In this document: positions 1-10,650 of the stretch, piece after piece
Position numbering within the stretch: position 1 is the stretch's first letter
How the letters are laid out: each line of letters opens with the position of its first letter
Assembly: GCA_029531795.1 (NCBI GenBank)
Contig: JAPEIS010000009.1
Coordinates: 2,542,001-2,606,000 of the forward strand
Direction of reading: 5' to 3'
Origin: Sclerotinia nivalis
Lineage: Eukaryota; Ascomycota; Leotiomycetes; Helotiales; Sclerotiniaceae
DNA: 64,000 bases
Notes under the pieces: model-generated
Database searches by the model: none
Told to the model about the DNA's origin: nothing
Seen by the model: the letters and a program-made list of their open reading frames with translations, nothing else
Translations under genes and position numbers: made by a program

Positions 1-47
1 ATACAAGCATATTTGCTTGTTTCTCCTCAATCAATCTTGTAAGGATT

Positions 48-851
48 CTATAGGCTTTCCCCCATCCCAAGTGATCGAATATGCTTCTTCAAAGCATCGT
101 AGGGCAAAGCTTTCGTAGGTATATCAGCCGTTTGCTCATTGCCATTAATCCATTCGATCTTGAGCTTTCCAGGTTGAACCATTTCCCTTCGTACAAACAT
201 GTATTGAATATCGATATGCTTGGAGTGGTTGTGAAACTTGCTGTCGTGCATCCAATCTACACCGCTCTTGTTGTCGCAATAAAGGGTAGGAACGAAACAT
301 TCTTCATACTCTCGTTCACCCAAATCAAAGGCTAACTTCTCCATCCATCTAACCTCCTTTAAGCCATCTAAAGCTGCAAATATTTCAGCATCCATCGTGC
401 TAGTTGCAACTGTTTTCTGCCTACGCGAATGCCAGTTTACAGCACCACTACATCGAATGACTGTCATGCCTTGAAATGAGAGTCTATCCTCTTCACTTCC
501 CCATGTAGCATCTGTATAGACAGAGTACTCGATTGAACTTGTTCCCCTTTCCTTCTTGTAAATTATTCCAAAGGTAGTAGTTCCGCAAAGGTATCGCATT
601 AGGGTTTTCGCATATTCAAGGTAGGAGTAGGATGGGTTTTGCATGAATCTGGCTAGTTGACCGACTGCATATGCAATATCGGGTCGAGTGATATTCGAGA
701 GGTAGATCGTAGATCCTACAATTTGACGATAAAGAACGATATCATCCTTCCTATCCATCAAGTTCTCCTTGTCTGCCATTAACACAGTCTTCGCAGGAAG
801 TGGAAGCTTCACAGGATTCGCTCCACTTAGGTTGAGTCGTCTCAACAACAT
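48..851 (-). pseudogene. copia RNase H domain (pol C-terminus)
   Basis: This frame carries the C-terminal part of a copia polyprotein. The RT connection (ITRPDIAYAVGQLARFM) comes first, then RNase H with the YTDATWGS block, the DAEI block, the YCDNKSG block and the terminal SKHIDIQY..R segment. It ends with the TADIPTKALP motif typical of copia pol. It is one base out of frame with the RT frame upstream, so it is a continuation of the same polyprotein and not a separate gene. Confidence 0.88.
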
Positions 852-2356
852 ATTGGTATAGAGGGATTGATGGATTTTCGTTCTTCGATTCGACCGATCT
901 CTTCAATTTGTATTCCAACAAATGTATCAACAGGGCCTAGATCCTTCATTGTCCATTTCTTCTTTATTTGTTGCTTGACTTCATTAACCTGATCTTGATT
1001 ACCTACTATTAGCATATCATCAACATAGAGTCGAACAGATACGTTATCTTTAATGAACAGATTTGGATCTGAATACGCTGGCACAAAGCCTAACTCAGCA
1101 TAAAACTTCTTTACAGCCTCAAACCATACTCTAGGAGCTTGTTTCAATCCATAAAGGGACTTGAGAAACCTCAAATAAACTGTCTCATTCCTTTCACGCA
1201 TTCCTTTAAGTTCAGGAAAAGCTTCTTCTAGGAAATCTGGAACCTCCATGTAGATCTCCTCTTCCAGTTTCTCATTTAGAAAGGCAGTATCGATATCCAC
1301 ATGTTCCATTTCCAGATCTTCTGCAGTAGCTTTCACAATCAGACTTCGGAGAGTTGCGAATCTCAACACTGAGGCAAACGTTTGAAAGTAATCAATACCA
1401 GCTTTCTGCTCAAAGCCGCGTATCACTAAGCGGGCCTTCTTTCTCACAACAACCATCAAGTGGTTGTACTTCTTCCTGAGCACCCATCTTGCAATGATTG
1501 GCCGTTGACCTTTTGGGAGGGCTTTTACGATCTTGAATGTACCCATTTTAGCTAGAGAAGTTGCTTCATCAACTATTGCTTTGTACCATCCAGGAGCGTC
1601 CTCCTGCATAGCATCCTCAAGCTCGATTGATTCAAACGGAAATGTAGGAACTCCAAGGGAGGTGGTATTCTCATCGTCGATGTGGACAGCTTTCAAAGCA
1701 CTTACTAGCTGTACCACAGTCTTTGTAAAGACTTTACGGCCACCTTCAGCATCACTACCGACCACCTTGCGTTTCGACCAAGAGCGAGAGCTTTTACCGG
1801 CCTCTTGCCGAACTCTAGTGGCATCATTCGAAGGGACAGCCCTATCGCGACTGTATTCTTGATCTTCAGGAGTGACGATTCGAACTCGTTTGTCTCCTTT
1901 CTCAGGAGGGACTGGGCTCTTTCCACAGTATCCAGGTTTAAGTGCTTCATTTTCAGGAGGGACTACGCTTTCTCCGTAGTATCCGGCAGCCTTTGGGCCT
2001 GGATCTATAGCACTCATTAGTTCTTCATAAGGGAAACTATACTCATCAAAGTCTACATCCGCCTGATAGACTTCAACTCCATCGTGTACTCGATATAGCT
2101 TGTAAATCTTATTCCCTTTCATACCAACAAAGATGTACCCTGTTTTCATACGAGGATCCCATTTTGAAGGTTTCTTCTGAACTGAGTTGAGTACCATAAC
2201 CTTACATCCAAAAGCTCTTAACGCCTCTAACGAATACGTTTTCTTCCAGAATGCATGATAAGGAGTGAAGAACCCCTCATTCCCCTTTTTAAATGGGAGC
2301 GCAGCAGTAGGTACTCTGTTTTTAACCCAAATGCTATGAGCAATTGCATACTCTCA
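842..2356 (-). pseudogene. copia reverse transcriptase (RVT_2) domain
   Basis: The RT domain shows the copia signatures: ARWVLRKKYN, ARLVIRGFEQKAGIDYFQTFA, the VDIDTAFLNEKLEEEIYME block, SLYGLKQAPR, and the catalytic YVDD in VRLYVDDMLIVG. The N-terminal part is the integrase C-terminal tail (WDPRMKTGYIFVG). The frame continues upstream through a TGA at 2354-2356 into the integrase core, so that stop is an inactivating substitution. The frame is lost near 885, where a one-base shift moves the reading into RNase H. Confidence 0.9.
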
Positions 2357-3196
2357 GAATGATGAAGGTAACTTTGCTTCGTAGATAATAGACCTGCCAG
2401 CCTTCGATATATTTTGAATCTTCTTCTCTGCTACACCATTCACAGAGTGTTTCCATGCAGGGCAGGGTTCGAATTGCTTTCCGGCTTGTATGATCGTGTT
2501 TTGGAATTCAAGCCCAAACTCGCCTTTCCCTTTATCGGCCCGTACAATCACAACCGTTTCTCCTGTATCGACTTCTATTCTTCGAATAAATCGTAGAAGG
2601 ACTTGAGCAAGCTCTTTCTCTGCCTTTGTTTTGGTGAATTCCACCTACATATACCGTATTGCATCATCTGTAACAAATAGAAAGTACCGGTTGTTCTGAA
2701 TAGATGGGGCTAGAATTCCTGATAAATCGGCATAGAGCTTTCGTACTCTCACCAGAGTTCTAGCGTCCGTTTTCTTGCTGAACTGTTCTTTCATCTTTCC
2801 GGCTAAACAGACTTCGCATACATACCTACCGACACGTTTGTGAATATCGCCGATATTGAAGTTTTCGACTTTTTGCTCGAGTTTCTTGACATCCCATAGG
2901 TTTGTATAGCATAGACGGCGATGCCACAGTTCTGCCTTGGTTTCCTCTGTTCCATTGAGAGCTGAATACGATTCGCCTCCTTGATTATTATAATGGTTGA
3001 GGTATCGAAGCAGACCATTGACAGCCCACAGGTTCCCTTCTCTTTTGCCTATGAATACAGTTTCCTGATTCATAGCATATCCGATAGCTTCCTCTTTATT
3101 GAATCTTATTTCAATATTGTGATCGATCAAAACAGAGATAGAGAGTAACCGCTGAAAGAATGGAACGTGCCAGACATCACAAAATCGTAGTTTTCC
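2357..3196 (-). pseudogene. copia integrase region
   Basis: The region between the protease and RT carries the GAG-pre-integrase zinc-binding part (ELWHRRLCYTNLWDVKKL ... CEVCLAGKMKEQF), then the integrase core around YADLSG, FLFVTDDA, EFTKTKAEKE and HSVNGVAEKKIQ. Stops at 2645-2647 and 3197-3199 interrupt an otherwise single frame. The stop at 2645 replaces the W expected in the RY.WVEF motif. The integrase should cut and join element ends, but this copy cannot be translated whole. Confidence 0.85.
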
Positions 3197-4166
3197 TTAA
3201 TAAACAATTCCTATACCAATAGCTTCTACTTCTAAACTATTGGCTATAGTTACTCTTTTGGGTATATCCCACAACTCATAGATAGAGAAATCAATTCGAT
3301 GCCCAATGAAATGCCTAGATGCACCTGAATCCAATAACCATACGATATTCGAATTCGCAGCACTGTTTGCATAAGTGGAAGAGGCAGAATAAGCATCATA
3401 ATAGGATTGTTTCTCATCAATGGTAGCTACACTAGCTTGTTCTTTGCCATCCTTTGAAGAGTTTGCATCTGCTTTCTCTTGATCCCTTGCCGTATTTATA
3501 GCAATTTGCTTTAAGATGGCCTTTCTTATCACACTAGAAGCATGTTCGATTATTATCCTTTGAGATACCTCCCCCTTTTGAATTCCCCCCTCTGCTATGC
3601 CCTCTACCCTTGCCACGACCCCTCTTATTGCTTTTGCTTCTATTGTTATCGTATACCGAATAGACGGTCTGATCGGCAGACCGAATAGGTTTCTCGAAGC
3701 CTCCGAGATGATCAATGATCTTATTGAAAGGCCAAACTTGAATTTATATCAATTGCTTTGCAGCTGACCACGATTCTGAGCTTGGAAGGGTTCGAATTAC
3801 CTTGTCAATGACGGTTGAATCCGAGATAAAATCTGCAATACCAACCAATTGGGTTTGCCAATTGAACAATCTGTTAAAGAAGCCTCGAATTGTATCTATC
3901 ACAAGATCGAAGATCTCTTTGTAGAATTCGAACATCACATTATAACGATAAGTTTGCTGCAGAGCCGGGTTTGAAAAGGTGAAAAGGGCCCAGACTCCAA
4001 TAACATTCCTGAATAGGATAAAGGACAAGACTTGAGCTTTGTGAATGTTGTCTAGTGAACCAATGATAATTTAAATGGCAGATCGATAATATTTATCCCA
4101 TACTTCAATTTGAGCTCTCAAAATTGATTTGCTCCAATTGATAAAAAGGGTTCTGGGCGAATTAGA
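3197..4166 (-). pseudogene. copia gag and aspartic protease remnant
   Basis: At 3197-3715 the retroviral-type protease motif is readable: WLLDSGASRHFIG, followed by a lysine/arginine-poor spacer. Upstream, 3744-4028 carries gag-like sequence (the family of copia gag polyproteins) in a different frame, so at least one indel lies between 3715 and 3744. Gag continues to 4166, where a solo LTR cuts it. The usual CCHC knuckle before the protease is not recognisable. Confidence 0.7.
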
Positions 4167-4468
4167 TGTTACGTCGGTCACCAGTGATCACCGCAACATA
4201 TGACTAATTCAGACAACGTGACTTATAGCCACGTGAAGGACCGCTGAGGAGCGCTAGCGATCCACGGATTACGAAGGTCTATATAATCAGGATGGATTTC
4301 CTTATTATAGAGCTTTGTGCTCAAGATCAATCATTTAGTATACTCTACTATTAGTTACGAATTGCAATCATTATTATTGTTACTTAAGTCCCTGCTTGAC
4401 GTCTAGTTATAAACTATCTCGAGAGTCTAGAACACTTCCACGTGATCTAGACGGCAACCCTCGTAACA
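4167..4468 (+). mobile_element. Solo LTR (family A) inside copia gag
   Basis: A 302-bp segment begins TGTTACG and ends CGTAACA, the inverted TG..CA termini of an LTR. It is flanked by a perfect 5-bp target duplication, TTAGA (4162-4166 and 4469-4473). A close relative with the same start lies at 29636-29964, and relatives that share only the 3' half lie at 25586-25935 (minus) and 47099-47454. No internal region is present, so it is a recombined solo LTR younger than the copia element it splits. Confidence 0.93.
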
Positions 4469-4619
4469 TTAGATCGCCGGCGACAATACCATGAACTCCT
4501 GATACATTGAATGCAAGAGTAACTCCTGTAAACCAATTTGCATAGTTCCCGCCTGTATAGATCTCAATCTTTCCAAATTTGGAATCCCACATCACCGGGA
4601 TTGAGTTTGACAACGACAT
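4469..4619 (-). pseudogene. copia gag N-terminus
   Basis: The ATG at 4619 opens a reading frame starting MSLSNSIPVMWDSKF with the GGNYANWF block, which resembles the start of copia gag proteins (a short DUF4219-like segment). It runs into the solo LTR at 4468. After removal of the LTR and one TTAGA copy it would continue into the gag fragment below 4166. Confidence 0.65.
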
Positions 4620-4654
4620 TGTAGAGTTGTATATTGAGCGATAAGATATTAGAG

Positions 4655-4672
4655 CTAGCCGGGCTCATAACC
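4655..4672 (-). other. Putative primer binding site, initiator tRNA-Met anticodon arm
   Basis: The plus strand reads CTAGCCGGGCTCATAACC. The 12-nt core GGGCTCATAACC equals the anticodon stem-loop of fungal initiator tRNA-Met (anticodon CAT). On the element's sense strand this is the complement, as expected for half-tRNA priming known in some copia elements. It lies just upstream of the gag ATG at 4619 and just inside the presumed 5' LTR. Confidence 0.6.
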
Positions 4673-5210
4673 TATCAAGGTTAAAACAACAGTATAAACA
4701 CAATGGAATCTTATCGGCTCAATTGGAAAGGTATATATCGGAGAGATCAATAATTATATGTATGTATACTACATGTGAAAACTCTGATCTGGTCTATACA
4801 CAGTTTGCTTACTCAGCATGCTTATTCAGCATAATTCCTGACAGAGCCGGCTTCGTTTTTGCACCAAGTGATTCTCGCGGTCTGCGGTGGTCGGCACCAC
4901 GTACACCATGCTATAGTGACTCCTGTTCATCTTCTTCAGATGTACGACTAGTGCTCGAAAGATTCATCATTGGTATATGGCGAGATCTTTTAGAAAAAGT
5001 CAATGAATGGTTGGCAAACCAAATGGTTAAGGAGGAACAAATACTACCCTGCCCTCCCAGTAGAACTACGGAAATCTGAGGATATCAATTCATCATGCCT
5101 GGCAAATATAAATTATTGTTTGCAATCTACGTGCTCCACAGAGGTGCTCTCGGGGGACACGGCCTTAAAAAGGAGAAAGAACCTCCAATACCACGACACT
5201 TTCAATTAGT
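4673..5210 (-). repeat. Probable 5' LTR of the copia element (outer end unclear)
   Basis: Sequence starting TATCAAGG immediately abuts the primer binding site. A second piece of the same sequence, starting TGTCAAGG, lies at 49117-49189, which supports it being an LTR. The distal end could not be fixed, so the stated end is approximate. No genes are seen here. Confidence 0.45.
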
Positions 5211-7078
5211 ACAGATCCAGAATATAATTGATGAAATAATATATCAATATATGTAACTTTTCATTCACTTCTGATTAATCCAAATGTGTAATTTTTTGTC
5301 AAATTATGTTGAATGAATTTTTTCATAAAAGATTATTATAAAATGAATCGTGATTTTATCGCCGCTGTCACGTTTTGCCTTCAATCGAGGTTTGATCGAA
5401 GCCCTGAATGCCACTTCACTTCCATCATCGTAAGTTTTCTTCAATTGATTATATTTCAATTAAAACTTCCTCAATCTTTTGATTTCTTTTTGAAAGCTCT
5501 CAATTAACATTATCGTAATGTCAGATATTTTGTCAGTCGATCAATTAATCAAAAAGAGCTCGTTGATGATTGACTGATTGACCACTCTGAAGAATTTTGA
5601 TCACGAAGTGAGGTGCATTCGGGGTATGGAGGAGTGAGAGGTAGAGCTGACATATGGATACCCGAGAGTAATGTTGTTGTATATTGCTTCAAAGAGCATA
5701 TGCCTTGGATTCTATTTACCTCCACACAGTGCATGCACGTCCTCTAATCTACCAGTAATCGACAAGAGCGTGTGACGGTAATCGTCTGTGATTAGTGATC
5801 TCCCGGGTGGGAGTAGCTTTTGTTCTGGCGCCAACCACACGGTGAATGGTTCTATATTGTAGGTATGAAGAGGGTTGATTTATCATCAACGTACGAGTGA
5901 AACCGTGAAACCATACGGAGGTTGATGGGGAAAGTATTGTAAGACACACCAAAAAATGACCGTGCGTATATATCCCCACTAGAATCGCCTGCCAAAGCAC
6001 TCCACTTTGGAGCACCCCACAAGATGCTAACTGCAAGAGGAATATGGGTATTAGGCGGATTGCTTTATACTTTCTAACCACGAGTGGAACTGCATTTTCC
6101 CGCAGCATTTTTCCATTCCATCAAATAAACCTTCCTCACTAATAGTAATCACCACGGGCAGTGACACAGTGGTGGGGTTGCCTGTTTTGCAATTGCGAAT
6201 GCTCGAGGAAGTCCAGGGCTGGGCTTCCTGCCCCTCCAACTCCTTTTGCTCCTATTTATGTTACCATAACTTGATGATTTAAATTTTGATGGATGATTGA
6301 AGTTTTGCAATGGGCTTTTGTGCTGAGGGTGAAGTGAAATGGGAAAAAAAGCAGCGCTTTTAACGAAAGGAAAAGAAAGAATACCGGTAGGTTCCAAGTA
6401 TGTTCTCTCTGCTTTTAATAGGCCATTTATTTGGCTTATAACAAGTCATGAAGTTTGTTTAATGGATAAAACACACCGACGAAGCCTCTTCCATCCACCT
6501 AGTATCTGTACAGAAACCTTGTCACTGGCTGCAAATCGTACAACTACTGGTACCGGTGTACTTTTTCTATTATGGAATAAGGTTGTGGGTGTATAGTATG
6601 ATTGGATGAATTGTGAAAGTAAATTGAAAAGCCGAAGATTTTCAATCCACTTCGCTGATATCCTACTCATGCGACTAGAAAGTATGCAAACTCCGAAGCT
6701 CTACACACGTACCAAAAGATGATAAACCTCAAGAGGAATAACCTGGTTTCTCTAGCGTCCGAGTTCGAGTACCCGGAAATAGGAAACGGTATAAATTACC
6801 TTATTTCAAAAAGGTTTATTTAGGGTGAAGTACTTGAGTTTATACTGTATCGACTTTCATTTGTCGACCGACTCGAATCCTCACCACCTCGGACATCTTA
6901 GAAACACCGCTGTGTGGAACTCCCCTTGGGTATACCCCGTATGCTAGAGTGCACGCTATCTGCTATATAAGCAATATCATGAAAGCTAGAACCATAAACA
7001 TCTTGCTGAACAATCAAGCGGGTAGATTGTTTTCCTGCCTCATACACCATTGCGCAATATACCCACATGCAATGGGGG
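5211..7078. other. Intergenic stretch without recognised genes
   Basis: Several short open frames occur, but none has recognisable domains, fungal splice logic or a convincing ATG context. The segment around 6665-6770 carries a one-ended relative of the small repeat described at 35448 and 36047. Confidence 0.5.
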
Positions 7079-7085
7079 TATAAAA
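7079..7085 (+). promoter_or_regulatory. TATA-like box upstream of the OYE gene
   Basis: TATAAAA occurs about 120 bp before the ATG at 7205, which is a plausible fungal core promoter spacing. No direct evidence of use is available from sequence alone. Confidence 0.4.
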
Positions 7086-7204
7086 GTATGTAAACCCTTC
7101 GTCCTTTGTACTTCATTCTATTCGTCTCGATCAAAACAAGCAAGCAGTTGAACTGTACAAGCATATTCAGATGACCACCGGTCTCTCGATAATACCCAAC
7201 AAAC

Positions 7205-8326
7205 ATGTCTCCATCAACCCTCTTCAGTCCTCTCAAGGTTGGAGCTTCTGAGCTTCAACATCGAATTGCTATGGCACCCCTCACCCGATTGCGTGCCGAT
7301 GATAACTATGTACCCCTTCCAATGGTTACCGAATATTACGCACAACGTGCTTCTGTTCCTGGTACACTCCTCATTAGCGAAGGTACCTTTATTGTCCATA
7401 AGTCCTGCGGCTTTCCCAATCCCCCTGGTATCTGGAGCAAAGATCAAATCACCGCATGGAAAAAGACTACCGATGCCGTGCACGCGAAGAAATCATACAT
7501 CTGGATGCAAATCGGGGCATCGGGAAGAGCTGCAGATCCAACACTCTTGGAGAAAGTTGGTTATAAAGCCAAGTCTGCAAGCGATATTCCGTTCGAGGGA
7601 GGGGTCAAACCAGAACCCTTGACTGAGGCGGAAATCAAGGAATATTTTGAATTATTTGCACAAGCTGCAAAGAATGCAATTGAAGCTGGATTTGATGGTG
7701 TTGAACTTCACGGCGCAAATGGTTATTTGATCGATCAATTTTTCCAAGATACCGCCAACCAACGTACCGATTCTTGGGGAGGAAGTATTGAGAACCGGGC
7801 ACGTTTTGGAATTGAGATCGCCAAGGCTGTAGTTGCAGCTGTTGGTGCTGATAAGACTGCTTTTAGATTGAGTCCATATTCTCCTTACCAAGGAATGAAG
7901 ATGGCAGATCCTATCCCACAATTTAGCTACATCGTTCAAGAGCTCAAGAAGCTCAACCTTGCATACCTACACGTTATCGAGGCTAGAGTCACCGGAAGTG
8001 TAGATATTGAAGCAACGGAGAAGGTCGACTTCATGATCGATATCTGGGATGGTACTAGTCCAGTTCTTCTCGCCGGAGGATTCACAGCGGAATCTGCCAA
8101 AAAGGCTGTTGACGAAGAATATAAAGGAAAGGATATTGTAATTGTATTTGGAAGACACTTCATCTCCAATCCAGACCTTCCATTCAGAGTTAAGGAGGGA
8201 ATTGAGTTTACGCCATATGATAGAAAATTCTTCTATAATAAGATGGAAGAGCAGGGATATACCACTTATACATTTAGCAAAGAGTTCGAGGCGCAACATA
8301 AGGCTATTGAGGCTTCAGCATTGTGA
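7205..8326 (+). CDS. Old Yellow Enzyme family NAD(P)H:flavin oxidoreductase
   Basis: This is an intact, intronless 373-residue protein of the usual length for fungal OYE proteins, an FMN-binding TIM barrel that reduces activated C=C bonds with NAD(P)H. Visible motifs are the N-terminal MAPLTRLRA (flavin-contacting Thr/Arg), the substrate-binding His-Asn pair with the following Tyr in ELHGANGYLIDQF, the ADPxPQF segment, and the C-terminal FGRHFISNPDLPFRVKEG phosphate-binding part. The segment WMQIGASGRAADP replaces the more common QLWALGRAADP, so a normally conserved Trp position is altered. The start ATG follows AACAAAC and has an upstream TATA-like box. It stands alone, with no pathway partners next to it, so its substrate cannot be inferred. 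Confidence 0.93.
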   Translation: MSPSTLFSPLKVGASELQHRIAMAPLTRLRADDNYVPLPMVTEYYAQRASVPGTLLISEGTFIVHKSCGFPNPPGIWSKDQITAWKKTTDAVHAKKSYIWMQIGASGRAADPTLLEKVGYKAKSASDIPFEGGVKPEPLTEAEIKEYFELFAQAAKNAIEAGFDGVELHGANGYLIDQFFQDTANQRTDSWGGSIENRARFGIEIAKAVVAAVGADKTAFRLSPYSPYQGMKMADPIPQFSYIVQELKKLNLAYLHVIEARVTGSVDIEATEKVDFMIDIWDGTSPVLLAGGFTAESAKKAVDEEYKGKDIVIVFGRHFISNPDLPFRVKEGIEFTPYDRKFFYNKMEEQGYTTYTFSKEFEAQHKAIEASAL

Positions 8327-8786
8327 TGATGGTCGAATTCAAGGCATAATAAAGAATCGATTTATCTATACTAGAGAATAACAAACTACTGTACAATACA
8401 TAATAGAGTGGAGCCTTTTATGGTCCCCGCGGAGGCTGCCCAGGGTAGGCATAAAAGATGGCGTCCTAAAGCATTAATGCCAAGATCGTCACATCAACGG
8501 GGATTTGACAGTGAATTTTGAGGGCACTGCCATTTTATTTTGAAAAGATGTAGGAGTAAAGGTTGTTGCGCGCCGGCTTAGAACTTTTTGAGTTTTGTTC
8601 TGGCTGAAATATTATTGAACCAGCATTAACTCAGGAGAATTATTGCTTTTATTATCGGTCATAGTCGTATCCGTAGTTTTATCGGTAAAATTGACCAAAT
8701 TGACCAAATTGGCCAAATAGCTTCTCATTCGTTTACGGGGTCGAACGTAAGGTTGCACTTTCATAGGTTCGGTTCAACCCCTCTTT
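8327..8786. other. Intergenic, no gene seen
   Basis: This is the space between the convergent OYE gene and the NLR gene. It contains a short tandem ATTGACCAA-type stretch around 8690-8718. No coding signal was recognised. Confidence 0.5.
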
Positions 8787-9050
8787 TTACCAGTCTTTGA
8801 ATTTTCTTTTGTCCCCAAGTTTGATTGCCTTACAAAATTGAACAACGATAAACCAGCTTTTCGAAAATGAAAGCATCTTAAGATATATATCAATAATATA
8901 CGAGTACAGAACTTGTTCTTCCCCTCTTATAGCAACGGCCTTGATCACCTCTTTTATAATGACCACATTTGTCACTCATTTCTCAAGCAACAACATCATA
9001 ACCCCCTCTCCACTCATTCTCGGCTGTTGCTTTCACCACACATTCTGTAA

Positions 9051-10650
9051 TTATATATCTGCCCCTCGTTTCTCAAGCAAGAGCCTCATAACCTCCGTTC
9101 TATTTCCCCTATTCCCCGCTGCTGCTTTCATTACCTCTTCCGTAATTACTACATCTGCCCCTCGTTTCTCAAGTAAAAGCATCATCATCTTGTTATCAGC
9201 TATTATCTCCATTACCTTTTCTGTAATTACCATATCTGCCCCTTGCTTCTCAAACAACAATATCATTACCTCTTTCCCACTCCTTTCATTCCTCGCTATT
9301 GCTCTCATTCCCTCTTCTATAATTATTACTTCCGATCCTTGTTTCTTAAACAACAATATCATCACCTCCTCTCCACACCATTCATTTCCCGCTACTGCTT
9401 TCACAACTTCTTCTGTAATTATTACTTCCGCCCCTCGCTTTTCAAACAATAACATTATCACTTTTTCTTCACACCCTTCATTTCCTATCGCTACTTTCAC
9501 AATCTCTTCCGTAATTACTACATCTGCCCCTCGTTTCTCAAATAAAAACATCATTATCTCCTCATCAAACTGATCAGCTATTATCTCTATTACCTTTTCT
9601 GTAATTACTATATCTGCCCCTCGCTTCTCAAGCAATAACATTATCACTTCCTTTCCACACCATTCATTTCCCACCGCTGCTTTCATTACCTCTTCCGTAA
9701 TTTCTATTTCTGACCCTCGCTTCTCAAACAATAACATCATCACCTTCTTTGCACTCCATTTATTCCCTACAGCTGCTTTCACTACCTCCTCTGTAATTTT
9801 TATTTCTAACCCTCGCTTCTCAAACAACAATATCATTACCTCCTCTCCACACTCTGCATTCCCCGCCGCTGCTTTCACTACCTCCTCTGTAATTTTTATT
9901 TCTGACCCTCGTTTCTCAAACAACAATATCATTACCTCCTCTCCACACTCTTCATTCCCCGCCGTTGCTTTCACTACCTCCTCTGTAATTTTTATTTCTG
10001 ACCCTCGTTTCTCAAACAACAATATCATTACCTCCTCTCCACACTCTTCATTCCCCGCCGTTGCTTTCACTACCTCCTCTGTAATTTTTATTTCTGACCC
10101 TCGTTTCTCAAACAACAATATCATTATCTCCTTTCCACTTTCTTCATTCCCTACAGCTGCTTTCACCACCTCCTCTGTAATTTCTATTTCTGATCCTCGT
10201 TTCTCAAACAAGAGCATCATTATCTCCTTTCCACTTTCTCTATTCCCTACAGCTGCTTTCACAATCTCTTCCGTAATTTCTATCTCTGATTCTCGTTTCT
10301 CAAACAAGAGCATCATTATCTCCTTTCCATTTCTCCAATTCCCCGCTGCTGATATCATCACCTCTTCTGTAATTTCTACCTTTGATCCTCGTTTCTCAAA
10401 CAAGAGCATCATTATCTCCTTTCCACTTTCTTCATTCCCTACAGCTGCTTTCACAATCTCTTCCGTAATTTCTATTTCTGCCCCTCGTTTCTCAAACAAG
10501 AGCATCATTATCTCCTTTCCATTTGAATTATCTACCGCTGATATCACCACCTCTTCTGTAATTACTACCTCTGATCCTCGTTTCTCAAACAAGAGCATCA
10601 TTACCTCCTTTCCATTTCTCCAATTTCTCGCCGCTGCTTCCACCACCTCT
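9051..10650 (-). repeat. 96-bp coding tandem array (17 units of 32 residues)
   Basis: The period is 96 bp, which keeps frame. Seventeen MxLLxEKRG units can be counted. Units 6-9 are nearly identical, including runs of synonymous identity, while the outer units diverge. This gradient is typical of recent unequal exchange. Decayed units continue below 9051 after a one-base loss makes a TAA (GADI-stop), down to about 8787. Confidence 0.9.

Larger units (their letters stand above)
48..4619 (-). mobile_element. Decayed Ty1/copia retrotransposon, internal region
   Basis: Reading down the minus strand from 4619, the order is gag, aspartic protease, integrase, reverse transcriptase, RNase H, which is the copia (Pseudoviridae) order. 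Most of pol from about 3715 to 885 lies in one frame broken by in-frame stops at 3197, 2645 and 2354. The last two sit where tryptophan is expected (TGG to TAG and TGG to TGA), the kind of change RIP leaves. A one-base frameshift near 885 separates RT from RNase H. A solo LTR interrupts gag at 4167-4468. The 3' LTR, if present, lies before position 48 and is not visible. Confidence 0.92.

Noticed and set aside
5749..6596. Overlapping short frames suggesting a gene
   Set aside because: Frames on both strands have low-complexity or random composition, and no splice joins produce a recognisable protein.
8941..9573. Plus-strand open frame rich in Ser/Ile/Thr repeats
   Set aside because: It is the reverse shadow of the 96-bp NLR repeat array. 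Period and composition follow the minus-strand coding frame.
9051..10650. CRISPR-like regular repeats
   Set aside because: The units are contiguous 96-bp coding repeats without unique spacers, in a eukaryotic gene.
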